A DNA stretch of 64,000 bases. Origin: Molanna angustata. Its lineage: Eukaryota; Arthropoda; Insecta; Trichoptera; Molannidae. The stretch spans positions 24,205,914 to 24,269,913 of the forward strand of contig OY754967.1 of NCBI GenBank assembly GCA_963576475.1, given 5' to 3'. Positions within the stretch are counted from its first letter, which is position 1. The number at the start of each line of letters is the position of its first letter. The position numbers were made by a program, and so were the translations under genes. Under the pieces are notes generated by a model, which did no database searches, was not told where the DNA came from, and saw only the letters and a program-made list of their open reading frames with translations. This document shows positions 1 to 11,400 of this stretch, in pieces.

Positions 1-364
1 CATTATCTAATAACAAAAATTTATGTGACAGTAGAAATATGTTTATATATTTGCACACATTCCATTGTAATATTGCTAGTAATATTATAAAAAGGTATGT
101 CATGAAAACTTTCTTCTTTTCTTGTTCATAAATTTAAACTTCTTGTTCACCTTGAAATTAATGTTTTTCAAAAACTTTTCAAAAAAAATACTGTTGAATG
201 TCTCTACGGGGAAATTAACCAAAGCTATTGCATCCAAATTAATCCTTACAGATTTGTTAACCTTAAATCAAGCTGAAATTAAAAACCCTGTACTATGTAA
301 TAATTGTGCAAAGGATTTTGTGACTACAATAAATAGCAAGATCAACAAAACTATGAACGAATAG
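1..364. other. AT-rich flank, presumed CAP intron
   Basis: No recognisable CAP exon lies here, although the CAP exon at 1828 needs an upstream partner ending one base into a glycine codon. The stretch probably belongs to a CAP intron and the 5' exons probably lie left of the window. An 80-codon open frame at 122-364 ends exactly where the foldback element begins. I recognise no domain in it and treat it as chance or an old transposon fragment. Confidence 0.4.
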
Positions 365-1373
365 GCTGTGGCAGGTTGCCTACATCAAATTTAATAAAGT
401 ACTTTCGCGCGCACCTGGTGACAAGAATCATTGACACTCGGCCGAGTTCATTGCACTTGGTAAAAAAGTAGTAACAACACTTGGGGTAGCGGTATGTCAG
501 CAGGCATTGGTGCTTCTAGAACCATCGCGTTCAACGAACTCTCAACGCTCTAGCTTGACAATACTAGAACTATTTAAGGGAGTGTACGCCTGTACACTCA
601 CGTAGATCGACTTATCTACTTAGTACCTACCCATCGTGAGGAAGTTCTTGATAGTGCGTGTTATATTTATTTCCCACGCCCGTAGTATAACTTTGAATGT
701 AAATTGATTACTGTAACTACTTGTAAATTTACTGTATTTGTTTACATTGTAATTTCGCATGATATTTGTAAATACTGTTTGGCCCAAGCAAATTTTCTTT
801 CAGTAGCAGGTTACGTTAACAAGACTTGATACTCGAGATTGATACAGCTCAAATTAAGTAAGAAAATACTCAAGATTGATACAACTTAAATTAAGTAAGC
901 AACAGACAGTGGTAAGAAAAAAAAGAATGGTTTAGAACTTACAACAATGTATTGAACACAAGTATTAACAAATATCACATTAAATTACAATTTAAACATA
1001 TACAGTAAATTTACAATTATCAATTTACATTCAAAGTTATATTACGATCTTGGGAAATAAATATAACGTGACTATCGAGAACTTTTTCACTATGGGTAGA
1101 TACTAAGTAGATTAGTCAATCTGCGGGAGTGTACAGGCATACATTCCCTTTAGTATTTCTAGTGTTGTCAAGCTAGAGTGTTGAGAGTTCATTGAATGCT
1201 ATGGTTCTGGAAGCACCAATGCCTGTTGACGTACTGCCACCCGACGTGTTGTTACTACTATTTTACCGAGGGCGATGAACTCGACCGAGTATCAACTAAA
1301 TAATTTTTGTTACCGGGTGTGCCAAAAAGTACCTACTTAATTAAATTTGATTTAGGCGATCTGCCACAAGGCA
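365..1373. mobile_element. Foldback element with long inverted arms
   Basis: A left arm of about 365-775 and a right arm of about 980-1373 are diverged inverted copies of each other. Matching landmarks include TGTGGCAG at both outer ends, AGGCATTGGTGCTTC in both arms and TAACTTTGAATGTAAATTGA near the centre. The unpaired middle is about 200 bp. Such long inverted arms fit a foldback or long-terminal-inverted-repeat non-autonomous DNA transposon. No transposase frame and no clear target duplication are visible. It most likely sits in the CAP intron just before the exon at 1828. Confidence 0.75.
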
Positions 1374-1827
1374 TTTCAACGGGAATTGAAAACTAGACTT
1401 TGTATCAAGAACTGAAGTAAAGCATTGTTGTTCACGAACAACTACCATATTACAATATTACTATAAATTATTTTCATGAGCCAATCAGCTTTTTTAATAT
1501 TTTGTTATAAATAAGTAAAATAAAAACAAATTGTGTATCTGTGTACAGTCAAACCAGGTATAGTTTCCGATAAATAATTTGAGAATTTTCATCATGGAGT
1601 TGAGTGGTTTTTGCACCTTACGTGACCTGCTCAAGAAGTTTGCCGTTAACTGTAGTATGATTTGACTGTTGATTCAAGAATTTTATCACTGTAAAAAATC
1701 ACACCATATAAACAAATATTTGGTGGTGAATGGAATAAACTGTTAATTTTCATTCAGAACCTAAAAGACTTCAATCTATTTTTTTTTTCCAAAATTGTAG
1801 TCTTCATATTTAATTATTATTTTTCAG
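1374..1827 (+). other. Intron sequence before CAP exon
   Basis: AT-rich intron tail ending in a pyrimidine-rich acceptor (TTTTTCAG) at 1827. Around 1560 is a stretch resembling the sequence near 52490 (TAGTTTCCG followed by AAAT and TTGAGAATTT), so a short dispersed repeat is likely. No coding sequence is seen. Confidence 0.5.
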
Positions 1828-3805
1828 GTTTGAAGAAAGTGACTTCTGATATGCAAACTCATAAGAATACAACACTGCGCGAAGGACCAGCTCCCTTCAA
1901 AGCTCCACCTTCTGCTCCCAAACCCTTTGCCAAAGCTCTCCCTACACCTGGTTCTGGACAAATTGATAAACCACCTGTATTTACAAGAGACGGAAAGAAA
2001 TGGCTTATTGTAAGTTTATTTTTATTTTCATCATATAATAATAACAATTAACACTTGCATCCTGTGGAAGTGATAAAAAGAAGAGTTGAAGATTTGAATA
2101 ATCATATTGGTTATTTTTACTTAATAATTGGTATTTTTATTTTCATCATATAATAATAACAATTAACACTTGCATCCTGTGGAAGTGATAAAAAGAAGAG
2201 TTGAAGATTTGAATAATCATATTGGTTATTTTTACTTAATAATTGGTATTTTTATTTTCATCATATAATAATAACAATTAACACTTGCATCCTGTGGAAG
2301 TGATAAAAAGAAGAGTTGAAGATTTGAATAATCATATTGGTTATTTTTACTTAATAATTGGTATTTTTTTGTGTTCTAGGAGCATCACAAAGGAAATCAA
2401 AGTCTTCTTGTTGAGAATGCTGAGATGAACAATGTAGTATACATGTTCAAGTGTCGTGAGAGCGCCCTTACCGTCAAGGGAAAGATCAACAGCATTGTAT
2501 TGGACTCCTGCACCAAGTGCGCAGTTGTATTTGAGTCTGTCGTCTCCAGCATAGAGTTTGTTAATTGCCAATCTGTTCAGATGCAGGTAAAAGATGTTTA
2601 ATTGAACCTAAAGTGTGCTTGTCACTATTATTATATGTTGAGAGTGAGAGTAATGGGACATTAGTTCACCCTGTGCTGCGATGATTTATGATCTACTGTA
2701 CTCCAATTTTTTTGGTTTTAGCTTACAAGTTTATAAATGTAAAATCACTTATAAACTTGTAAGCTAAAACTAGGTAAAAAGTAATTCTGCCATTACTTTT
2801 TAGCTAGTCTGTTCCAAGATTTTTGAAGTTTGTTCTGTCGCATGAGATATTCTGTTCTGTCAGGTTATAATATTCTATTATAAAGTCTAGAAGCAAGGAA
2901 GGAGTGTATGTCGCCGATCAAAAGTTGACCTTATTATTGGGGGTCTTATCTTATTGTCTATTTCGGGTGTTAGAGAATATGCTGGTTTTGATTTGTCCAT
3001 ACAGAACTTGCAGTAGACCCTTAGATGTTAATGAGTGGGTAATATTTACTAGCAAAAAACATAATCTTTGAAAATTCATTTAATATAATAATTTTGATTG
3101 CTTCGCTTGGTCAATTTTATGTAGAGGATTGAAGGAAATGATTTTAGTTTTGAAACAATATACTGAATATTATGTATAAAATATTGCCCAATGTTTTGAT
3201 TTTAAAAGATGAAATGTTTTGAATAGGTACTTACATATATTTTTAGGTCTTGGGTAAAGTTCCCACCATATCGATTGACAAGACTGATGGGTGTCAGATG
3301 TATCTCAGCGCTGATTCCCTCAATGTGGAAGTGGTCAGTTCTAAGTCGTCCGAAATGAATGTTCTTTTGCCAAAAGGAAATGGAGATTATGTAAGTACGC
3401 TTAAATAATTTACTGAGTATACGTCCTGTGAATATTATTTTTATAAAGATTTTTTTTTAGTTTTTTTATTGTATATATAGTATAAATTACAGACAATTCC
3501 CTGACATTTGTTAAATGAGGTTATATATTACTTTGTTTGTTTCGGTTTCAATTATAATATTGTTCTTATGAATATTCTAGAGAAGAATCATTCAGAAAAT
3601 TTTATACATTTATTTATTTATATTTTTTTAATCCATGTAATAAAAAAAATTGTCCTGATAATTTTAAATTAAATAGATTTGGTTTAAAACATTTATCTAT
3701 ATTTTATTTTTGCAGACTGAACTCCCAATACCTGAACAGTTCAAGACAACTGTGAACAAAGCACTCTCTAGTCTGAATACTGTAGCTGTTGAAAGCAAAG
3801 GCTAA
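1828..3805 (+). CDS. capt: Adenylyl cyclase-associated protein (CAP), C-terminal four exons
   Basis: CAP recycles actin: its C-terminal half binds ADP-actin monomers and promotes nucleotide exchange, while the N-terminal half (not in this window) works with cofilin. Four exons join in frame: 1828-2009, 2380-2586, 3247-3390 and 3716-3805, all with GT/AG borders, giving about 207 residues and a TAA stop. The first exon starts two bases into a glycine codon and carries the WH2 segment ([14 protein letters not shown]) followed by a proline-rich linker. The rest is the beta-helical CARP domain (starting KKWLI-EHHKGNQ, then NVVYMFKC and [14 protein letters not shown]) ending PIPEQFKTT. Family knowledge gives the function; the match is by recognised motifs. 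The 5' exons lie left of position 1. The symbol is the fly name. An AATAAA at 4014 is the likely poly(A) signal. Confidence 0.93.
2016..2361 (+). repeat. 115-bp tandem repeat, three copies, in CAP intron
   Basis: Three near-identical head-to-tail units with a period of 115 bp; the landmark CTTGCATCCTGTGG recurs at 2054, 2169 and 2284. The array begins within a few bases of the splice donor at 2010 and ends close to the acceptor at 2379, so it makes up almost the whole intron. The near identity of the copies suggests a recent tandem duplication or an assembly repeat. Confidence 0.9.
2587..3246 (+). other. CAP intron with two perfect hairpins
   Basis: Positions 2716-2736 and 2749-2769 form a perfect 21-bp inverted repeat (TTTTAGCTTACAAGTTTATA plus one base) around a 12-base loop. 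Immediately after, 2776-2785 and 2792-2801 (AAAAAGTAAT) form a second hairpin. They may be the remains of a small palindromic element. Nothing else is seen in the intron. Confidence 0.7.
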
Positions 3806-4013
3806 TTATATAAAATCCTTTTTCATATTTTTATATATATTTTTTCTTTTTTACACAATTGATTTATTGAAACATTTATATCCATCTTTACAATATACCA
3901 GATTGTAATAATTCATTATTATTTTTTATTTCAAGTATGTATTTTTTGAGTTCTTTGTATTAACTAAGTATTTGTGATGTAACTAGGTATTTGATTAAAA
4001 TTTTGATACTTAA

Positions 4014-4019
4014 AATAAA
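4014..4019 (+). terminator. CAP poly(A) signal
   Basis: An AATAAA hexamer lies about 210 bp after the CAP stop codon on the same strand. Further AATAAA-like sites follow in this AT-rich stretch, so longer 3' UTRs are possible. Confidence 0.5.
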
Positions 4020-5840
4020 TTATATTATGCTGTCTTACTAACTTTATTATATACATTTTAAGTTACATAATATATGTAGTATTATGCAGATTTCTTTTCT
4101 CTCAATTTGATATTTTTATTTTACTATCACAGAGTTTCTTTGTATTTTGTTTTTCTATTCTCACTTGCATGTATACGTAATGTTACATGAAATTATTCAT
4201 ATTTGTATAAATAAATATAAAATATATATGTAAAATTATAAATTTGAATTAATATTAATATTGGGGACACAACAAAGTTGGGTACGTCAAATCGTTTTAT
4301 TAAATATGACATTCTTTAAATATTTTTGTGAAAGTCATAATTATTGTGTAGAATATATAATATTTATATGTATATACATTGATGATATATCGAAAGCTAG
4401 AATATTCTTAGATTTCGTTTATACATATGATGATGTCATTTTATAAGTAACTACCATAACTATGTCGCATTATTTGTATTAATAAGATTACTTAAGTATG
4501 TACTACATATTTATCAATTTACTTTTCAATATACTGAAAAATACATTCATGTATTTTTATTTTAAGCATATTCTGTGTGTAGTTTTTTAATCACTTATTT
4601 GACTATTATTTATATCTCGACAAGAATATATATATCCTATATTATTTTCGTAATACTTTCTAAACAATGTTTTGAAATATGCTTTATTTTATATATATGT
4701 ATGCAGATTGTTTATTTATGAAATGAAGGTGATTAAAAATATTTACATGAATATTAAATATTTATTTTATTTGAATATTCATTAATTAACTTTTGATATA
4801 TTTCAGCATTCTTTTTTGTAATAAAATTTGTTGTATACCAAATAAATTATTTTACATTGTTGGCCTAAAGTCATTTTATATTTTATAATTTTACTGATTG
4901 AAAATAATACTCATTTCCCATAATATCATATTTTTACATTCATAATTTGTAGCACAATCTTTGGTAGATTACTATTAATAAATTGCAATTTAATAAGATG
5001 TTTTTATTTGTTCTTTTAAATACAGACATTGTTTTTTTTTCTAATAAAATCAATTACATACATTGCCACATAAATAATATATTCATATTGTAGTGTTATT
5101 AATAGCAACCCTATCATTGAACTTTGCGATCGGATTTGATTAATGCCCACAAAAATTATTTAATCATTTTAGACGATAAACTTTGAATAATATGTTTAAT
5201 GTATTGTAAAATTATGAAAGAAAAAATTGCCAACATAGTTAATATGTATTATGTAGAATGAATCGACTGATAAATGATTTGAAATGTTGGTATTACAGCC
5301 TAATATTTTTACTAACTACAGAATCTATTGTGTATTGGAATATAGTAAACAGATTTAATTTGTAGTTTATGTTGCTTTTTAATATATCACTGTATCAGAA
5401 ATAATTTTGTGTTTTGCTATAATATATAATTATAATTAAATACTTTTTAAAAATACACCGTATTCTATTTATTTTATCCTAACCTTTCAAATGAATGTAT
5501 ATTTTTTGTAGTGTAGTTACAATATTTTGGTTTGATGACTATTTAGCTTTCTTTCGTTCTTTGTTTTTTATTTATAATTATTTTAAGATATATTTTATGA
5601 AAAATTCTACATTACTGATAATTAGGGCACCGATAAATATGTATTAAAAAAATCAAAATATCTACATATAATATGGACTAAAAAATGTAAAATATGGAAA
5701 AAATGTGGAGTATAAAATAAGAATATCTTTCATATCAAACATTGTTTATTGTGAAAAATTACTATGCAGTAACCGTTACATTAAAAAAATTTAAATGGAT
5801 AGCGAAGTTGTTATGTTTTAAACTGACTGATACACCATTT
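4020..5840. other. AT-rich intergenic sequence
   Basis: Very AT-rich sequence between the CAP 3' end and the candidate small gene. The only open frame, 4261-4446, is short and has AT-driven composition. I see no domain, RNA gene or transposon end. Confidence 0.5.
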
Positions 5841-5853
5841 TGTTGAGATCACT

Positions 5854-5859
5854 TTTATT
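5854..5859 (-). terminator. Possible poly(A) signal of small - strand gene
   Basis: On the - strand this reads AATAAA, about 165 bases after the stop codon of the candidate small gene ending at 6024. Confidence 0.35.
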
Positions 5860-6023
5860 ATTGACCAAAGAGGATATATTACATTATGTCACTGACAAAT
5901 AAAACATTACAACAAAACTTATCTACCCACATTCCTCTGACAAGTGGTGTTGCCACCATTAAATAGTACCTACCTATATAACATCCCTTTCTACCTACTT
6001 AAAGAAACATAATACAAAACATT

Positions 6024-6406
6024 TTAAATTATTCTCTCTATTTTGTCTTCTCTACAAAACTCTGGAGCTTCTGATGTCTCGTCTAATAATGATTCCACAC
6101 TTCTTTTTCTTTTTACTGCATCCCGTGTCTTTACATCAGTTTTCTTGGAAGTGCTTGGGATTCCAATTATATCCTCCCACTGATCGTGCGTGCGCATGAC
6201 GTGCGGTTTACGTGGACAGTATGCCTTAAGGAAAGAACTGGAGACAGTGACTATGACACAATAGGGGTGATGATAGTAAGAGAGAATCACTGAAATTATG
6301 ATTATAAAAATAAAATATGTTAAAAAGTATATTTTATTAGTTTTTATAAGAGTGTATAGAATTTTATTTATAAAAAATAGTTATACGAAATTAGGCGATC
6401 CGCCAT
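6024..6406 (-). CDS. Candidate 77-residue two-exon protein, unrecognised
   Basis: Exon 1 is 6406-6387 and starts ATGGCGGATCGCC; exon 2 is 6237-6024 and ends in TAA. The 149-bp AT-rich intron has GTATAA and CTCCAG borders, and the joined frame is open for 77 codons. The product begins MADRLIS and contains an aromatic/basic segment (FLKAYCPRKPHVMRTHDQW), a Lys/Arg-rich stretch (KKTDVKTRDAVKRKR) resembling a nuclear localisation signal, and a charged acidic tail. It has no signal peptide or membrane segment. The coding part is clearly less AT-rich than its surroundings. I do not recognise the family. An alternative acceptor at 6289 would keep the same frame open back to 6290 but would not join to this start. 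The gene is convergent with CAP. Confidence 0.5.
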
Positions 6407-6600
6407 TTTATGTAAAACAACAATCTTTGAGTTTGTATAAGTGACGTCATACCCGTTACCAACTTGTTGCACCGGGGAGATTTACCTACGGGCTACGGAT
6501 TTGACGAGTTGATAATATGGAGATTTGGAAATGTGACATCACCGGCAGATGCCATGACACTAAGCGTTTTTGACATAAATGTCAAATTTGATTTTGAAAT
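6407..6600 (-). promoter_or_regulatory. Candidate promoter with CRE-like site
   Basis: A perfect palindromic cAMP-response-element-like site, TGACGTCA, occupies 6442-6449, 36 bp upstream of the ATG at 6406. The surrounding ~200 bp are visibly richer in CpG and GC than the neighbourhood, as expected of a short housekeeping promoter. A GACATAAATGTC palindrome lies at 6570-6581. The link to transcription is inferred. Confidence 0.4.
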
Positions 6601-6612
6601 GGCGAATTCAGC

Positions 6613-7030
<418 letters not shown>

Positions 7031-8484
7031 GTGTGGCGGTAGAAATTTACAAAAGGATTAACATACTTAACAACTTAAGTATAAATTGATATTTATATTT
7101 TAGAAATGTGATTGGTTTATCAAATAAAATCACTTTTCAATTGTTTTTCTATATATTTAATAGATATCAAAGTGTGAGGTAGGAATAAATAGACAGTTCA
7201 GTACATTTTCAAATGACCTTCATTGTCCAGTTAACAAATGTATATAATATTATATTATTGTATGTATAAATGTACTCATATAAAGTATTTGTTTAAACGG
7301 AAAAGGTAGGTCATTTGACATAAATCATGAAAAATATTTAGTATAAAATAAATACTTAGAACTAACTAAAATATTTACATGAAATGCTGCATAAAAAATA
7401 TTTTCTTTAATCTAATTGGCAAATTTATATACATTCTTATTTCTTTCACACAATTAAAACATAATATAATGATTCAATATGATATGCTTGAAAAAGATTA
7501 AAGATTGTTCAAATAATCTCTCGATACTTACATTCATCGAAACATTTGTACAAAATATATTACCTATACAAATAAAGTTCTCACTTATTGAAAATAATTC
7601 ACTCATAATTTGCAAACTCTACCAAAGGAAACAGGAAAATGACTAATGGTATTTGAATTTCAAAATATTTCGATAAACAATGAATAAAAAAAAAATAGTA
7701 AAATAAAAAGGGATCACATAATATAATAATTATAAACTAATGATATCAAACTAAGTTTTATTAGTATCTAATATTTACAACGATCAGACTTTTCATATTG
7801 TTTTTGAATAATTCTGATTTATTCAATTAATTAATTAACTTATAGATGTTCACACTGAATTGTTTTATATGTTGTGATGCTGAAAAAATTAATTTCAATA
7901 GTAATAATTTCATAATATGTATTATAACATTATAATGTTATGTAGCTTACTTTTTTAAATAATTTTAAATTTAAAAGTACAATTGTTATGTTTCTATTGA
8001 TTTTGCTCAGCCCACAAATATTCAATTATTTTCTGATACGATTATATCAGAGAATTTCTATAACTAATTTTTTTTTATTTAATATCACAAAAATATATAA
8101 TATCTTTGATAGTTTTTATAATAACTATACTTATTTTCATAGTAAGTAATTGATTTTTTTCGTTTGTAAAAAATATGTTTTATTTTTTATTTATAATACA
8201 TTATGTATCTAGTACCATTTTTCTTTATATTTTGTAATTTATTATTTTATAACAATTTGTCAATCTATCAAATAAAATATGTATTCTCATTTAAAAAATA
8301 ATCATGAATTTACAAAAAAAATAAACATAATAATATGTGTGAGCAATTTGGCTAAACATAATAAAATACGTAACGAACATCAACTAATTTATATTTTAGC
8401 AGTCGGTAATTAAATTATTTTTAAGAATTTTGAAGATCTTAAATTTATATTTTTTATAATTGAAGTCACTATTCATATAATTTG
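7031..8484. other. AT-rich 3' flank of protease gene
   Basis: AT-rich sequence following the protease stop codon on the - strand, with several possible poly(A) hexamers. I see no further exon, RNA gene or clear transposon end. Confidence 0.5.
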
Positions 8485-11400
8485 TTAGCAGTCTCTTTCG
8501 TCACTTCCATCAGAACACTCCATGAAACCATTACACACTCTTGTTGGAGGAAGACATTCACCCAAAGGACAGCGATGTCCTCTGCACTTATCTACGTGTC
8601 TTGTCCTCAAACTCCTAGTTTCAGAGATGTCCAAGTCATCTGTAGTCGTTCTGTTGTGTTTATAATGATGTCTGTTGTTCGGATGGTCAAACGATCTGTC
8701 ATCGTAGATTTGCATTGTTGTTTGAACCCAGTTGACATAGTTGGCAACCTTTGTATAGACTCCAGGTCTATTTGCTCGAGCGCATCCATATCCATTGCTC
8801 GTAACACCGTGTAAATACCACTGATTATCCTGTTCCTAAAACATACATATATTTTTTATGAAATTTAATCTTGAGATAAAGTTCTAAATAGCTTTTTTTT
8901 TAAGATTAATGTTAATGAGAATGGGTGGCAACATTATAATTTCATGCATTTTCAGTAGGTAGTCAATTAGTTTTATCCATCTGGGGGGGCAAATCTGGTC
9001 CAACCGGCGAAATCAAAACCCTCGTGATTTCCCATATCATGGATATAATTATCATATGGAGTTCTATGACATCTTAAGATATTATAGAACTCCATATTTG
9101 TGCTGGATTAGTTACTAAGCACATTATCCAGAGGTGGTGAACAAACCATTATGAAAATAAAAACAAAGTTACGCACAGTTTTATTCTACAAAGAGTACAA
9201 TATAAAAAACAGGCTTAGCTCTTTCGCTAGGCACAGCTAGCATCCTCAGAGGCCAAATCAAGTATATTTTTAATTTAAATTAACAGCCATGTAGAATTGT
9301 AAATTAGGTCTTTCCTAAAATATTCTTATAATTTTACCTGACACATCAGAGGACCTCCAGAGTCGCCTAAACATGCATCTCTTCCTCCTCTATCAAATCC
9401 TGCGCAGAACATATCATCAGTGATACGATACAAAGGCAGAAATAGAGTTCGTTTGCGACATTCTCCCGTTGATATAACTGGTAACTCTACTTCTTGTAAT
9501 GTATCAGCTGGAAATTACAAGGATAATTATGAGTATATTAGTCTAAATTTTAAAATAACAAACATTTTTTCAGCTATTTTTATGTTGTGGTTTATTTTAA
9601 CAAATCCATAAAAATGATTAGCCGCAAAAATTACCAACAATCCTGTGTTGTGATGTCTTTACAAAACATAAATATTCCAAATGGTATACAATTAAAAAAA
9701 AAAACATTTGCAAAACAAAAACGCAAATATATTTTTACACTAATACCTAGATTAATATTTTTTTTAGGAACGACTCTCGAATATTTTAGAATTTTGTCAA
9801 AAGAACATACTTTATTATACACTTACGAAAGATTCTGCCCACTTCAAACAGTTGTCCCCATCCGATGACTGTACATCTTCTGTTGTCATCCATTTCACTT
9901 CCAGCTGGAGGTAAACATATTGGCCTCACATAATCACTGAAGGCAACTCTATTGGAAGTTTTCAACAGTGCTATATCATTGATGAATCCACTGTCTATGT
10001 AACCAGGATGTAGAATCACTGATGAAATGGGCTGGAGTTGTTCATATGGAGAAGGAAAAGTTGTTCCTCTTCGAAGTGCACCCAATCTGGCCACCCAAAA
10101 GTCCTCTTGTGCACTAAAAAATATAGTATGTTTGAATAAATGTCCAATACTATGTTAATAAGTTTTATCCAATACAATTGATTTTCCAAAGAAACAGCAT
10201 TTTGATTTCAAATAGGGAATGTGCTTTCAATTTGATTGAATTCATGAAAAATTACATACTGTGCCAGCATATTCTTTAATAACATCCCACTATCTCAACT
10301 GTGGTCGTCCCAAACCTCTAATGTCTTACAAGGTGTCCAAGTCAATACTCTCTTTGTCTACTTATCGTCCAGCCTACAAAAATCTGCCCATTTCCATTTC
10401 AGAGTTGCCACATGGTAGAATATAGACTTTTGATATTTTTCTTATTAATGTTTATTAGAAAATATTTATCATGATACTAATAAGCCAATGTTATAATGTT
10501 GTAGTCTGTCAACAATTTAAATTAATTAAACTGTCATTAACTGTAATTTATGAAACATTTTAATGAAAATCACTCATTTTAATAGATAAAATTGAATATA
10601 TTATAATATGATACTGACTGGTAAAAGCAGTGTCCAGCGGAGATAAGCCATCTATCAGAGATAAGAGTTGCTCCGCACTGAAAGTCTCCTTCTTTATATA
10701 GAGCTGCCTGCCAAGGCCAAGCTCCAGCCCCGGCATTACCTCCACCAACAATCCTAGAATGACGAGATAAACTACTATTGAGCCTTCATTTTAATTGTTC
10801 TCATACTAAAATTATTAAATCTCTTTTTAAAATATTTATCTATTTTTAATTTGAAGAAGTGATTGAGATATTCCTGTCTTTATATTAGTAAAATCGTACA
10901 GCTGCTTAAATTGTATTCAAATAACTGCTTGTGATATTGTCTATTTCACTTTATGTGTAGCATATAATTGAAAAAATACAATCAGTTTCTTTTGGTTCTA
11001 CTGTTTTCTTAGCATCATACCTTAATGGTTTTCTTTTAATTTTGCTCATAGTTGAATAGTTCCATTATTAATAAATTTATGTAATTTTATTTCATTATCA
11101 ATCATAATAAGTATAATTTTACCTAGCTTGCTGTGCGGCTGCTTGTGGTCTAGCTCCACACTGTAAGTTGGAACATACTACTTTTGCGAATTGTCCTTTA
11201 CTACATCCAGATCTTCGAAAGGCTAGTCCACCACGGCCACTGTTACCTTTATTGCCATAATGAAGGGAAAAATATGGTTTGTTCTTTTCTGGGCTGTTTT
11301 CTGTTACACGGTCTATATTTTGATAATCTCTGAAATTACACCAACATTGTAAACAATTTTATACCAGAAAGTTTTGATGATTTAGATCAGTGATTCCCAA

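Noticed and set aside
4261..4446. 61-codon + strand gene after CAP
   Set aside because: AT-driven composition, no homology recognised, and it lies in the CAP 3' flank.
8482..8814. 110-codon + strand frame
   Set aside because: Antisense to the last protease exon, whose frame encodes the S1 domain end and the LDLa module.
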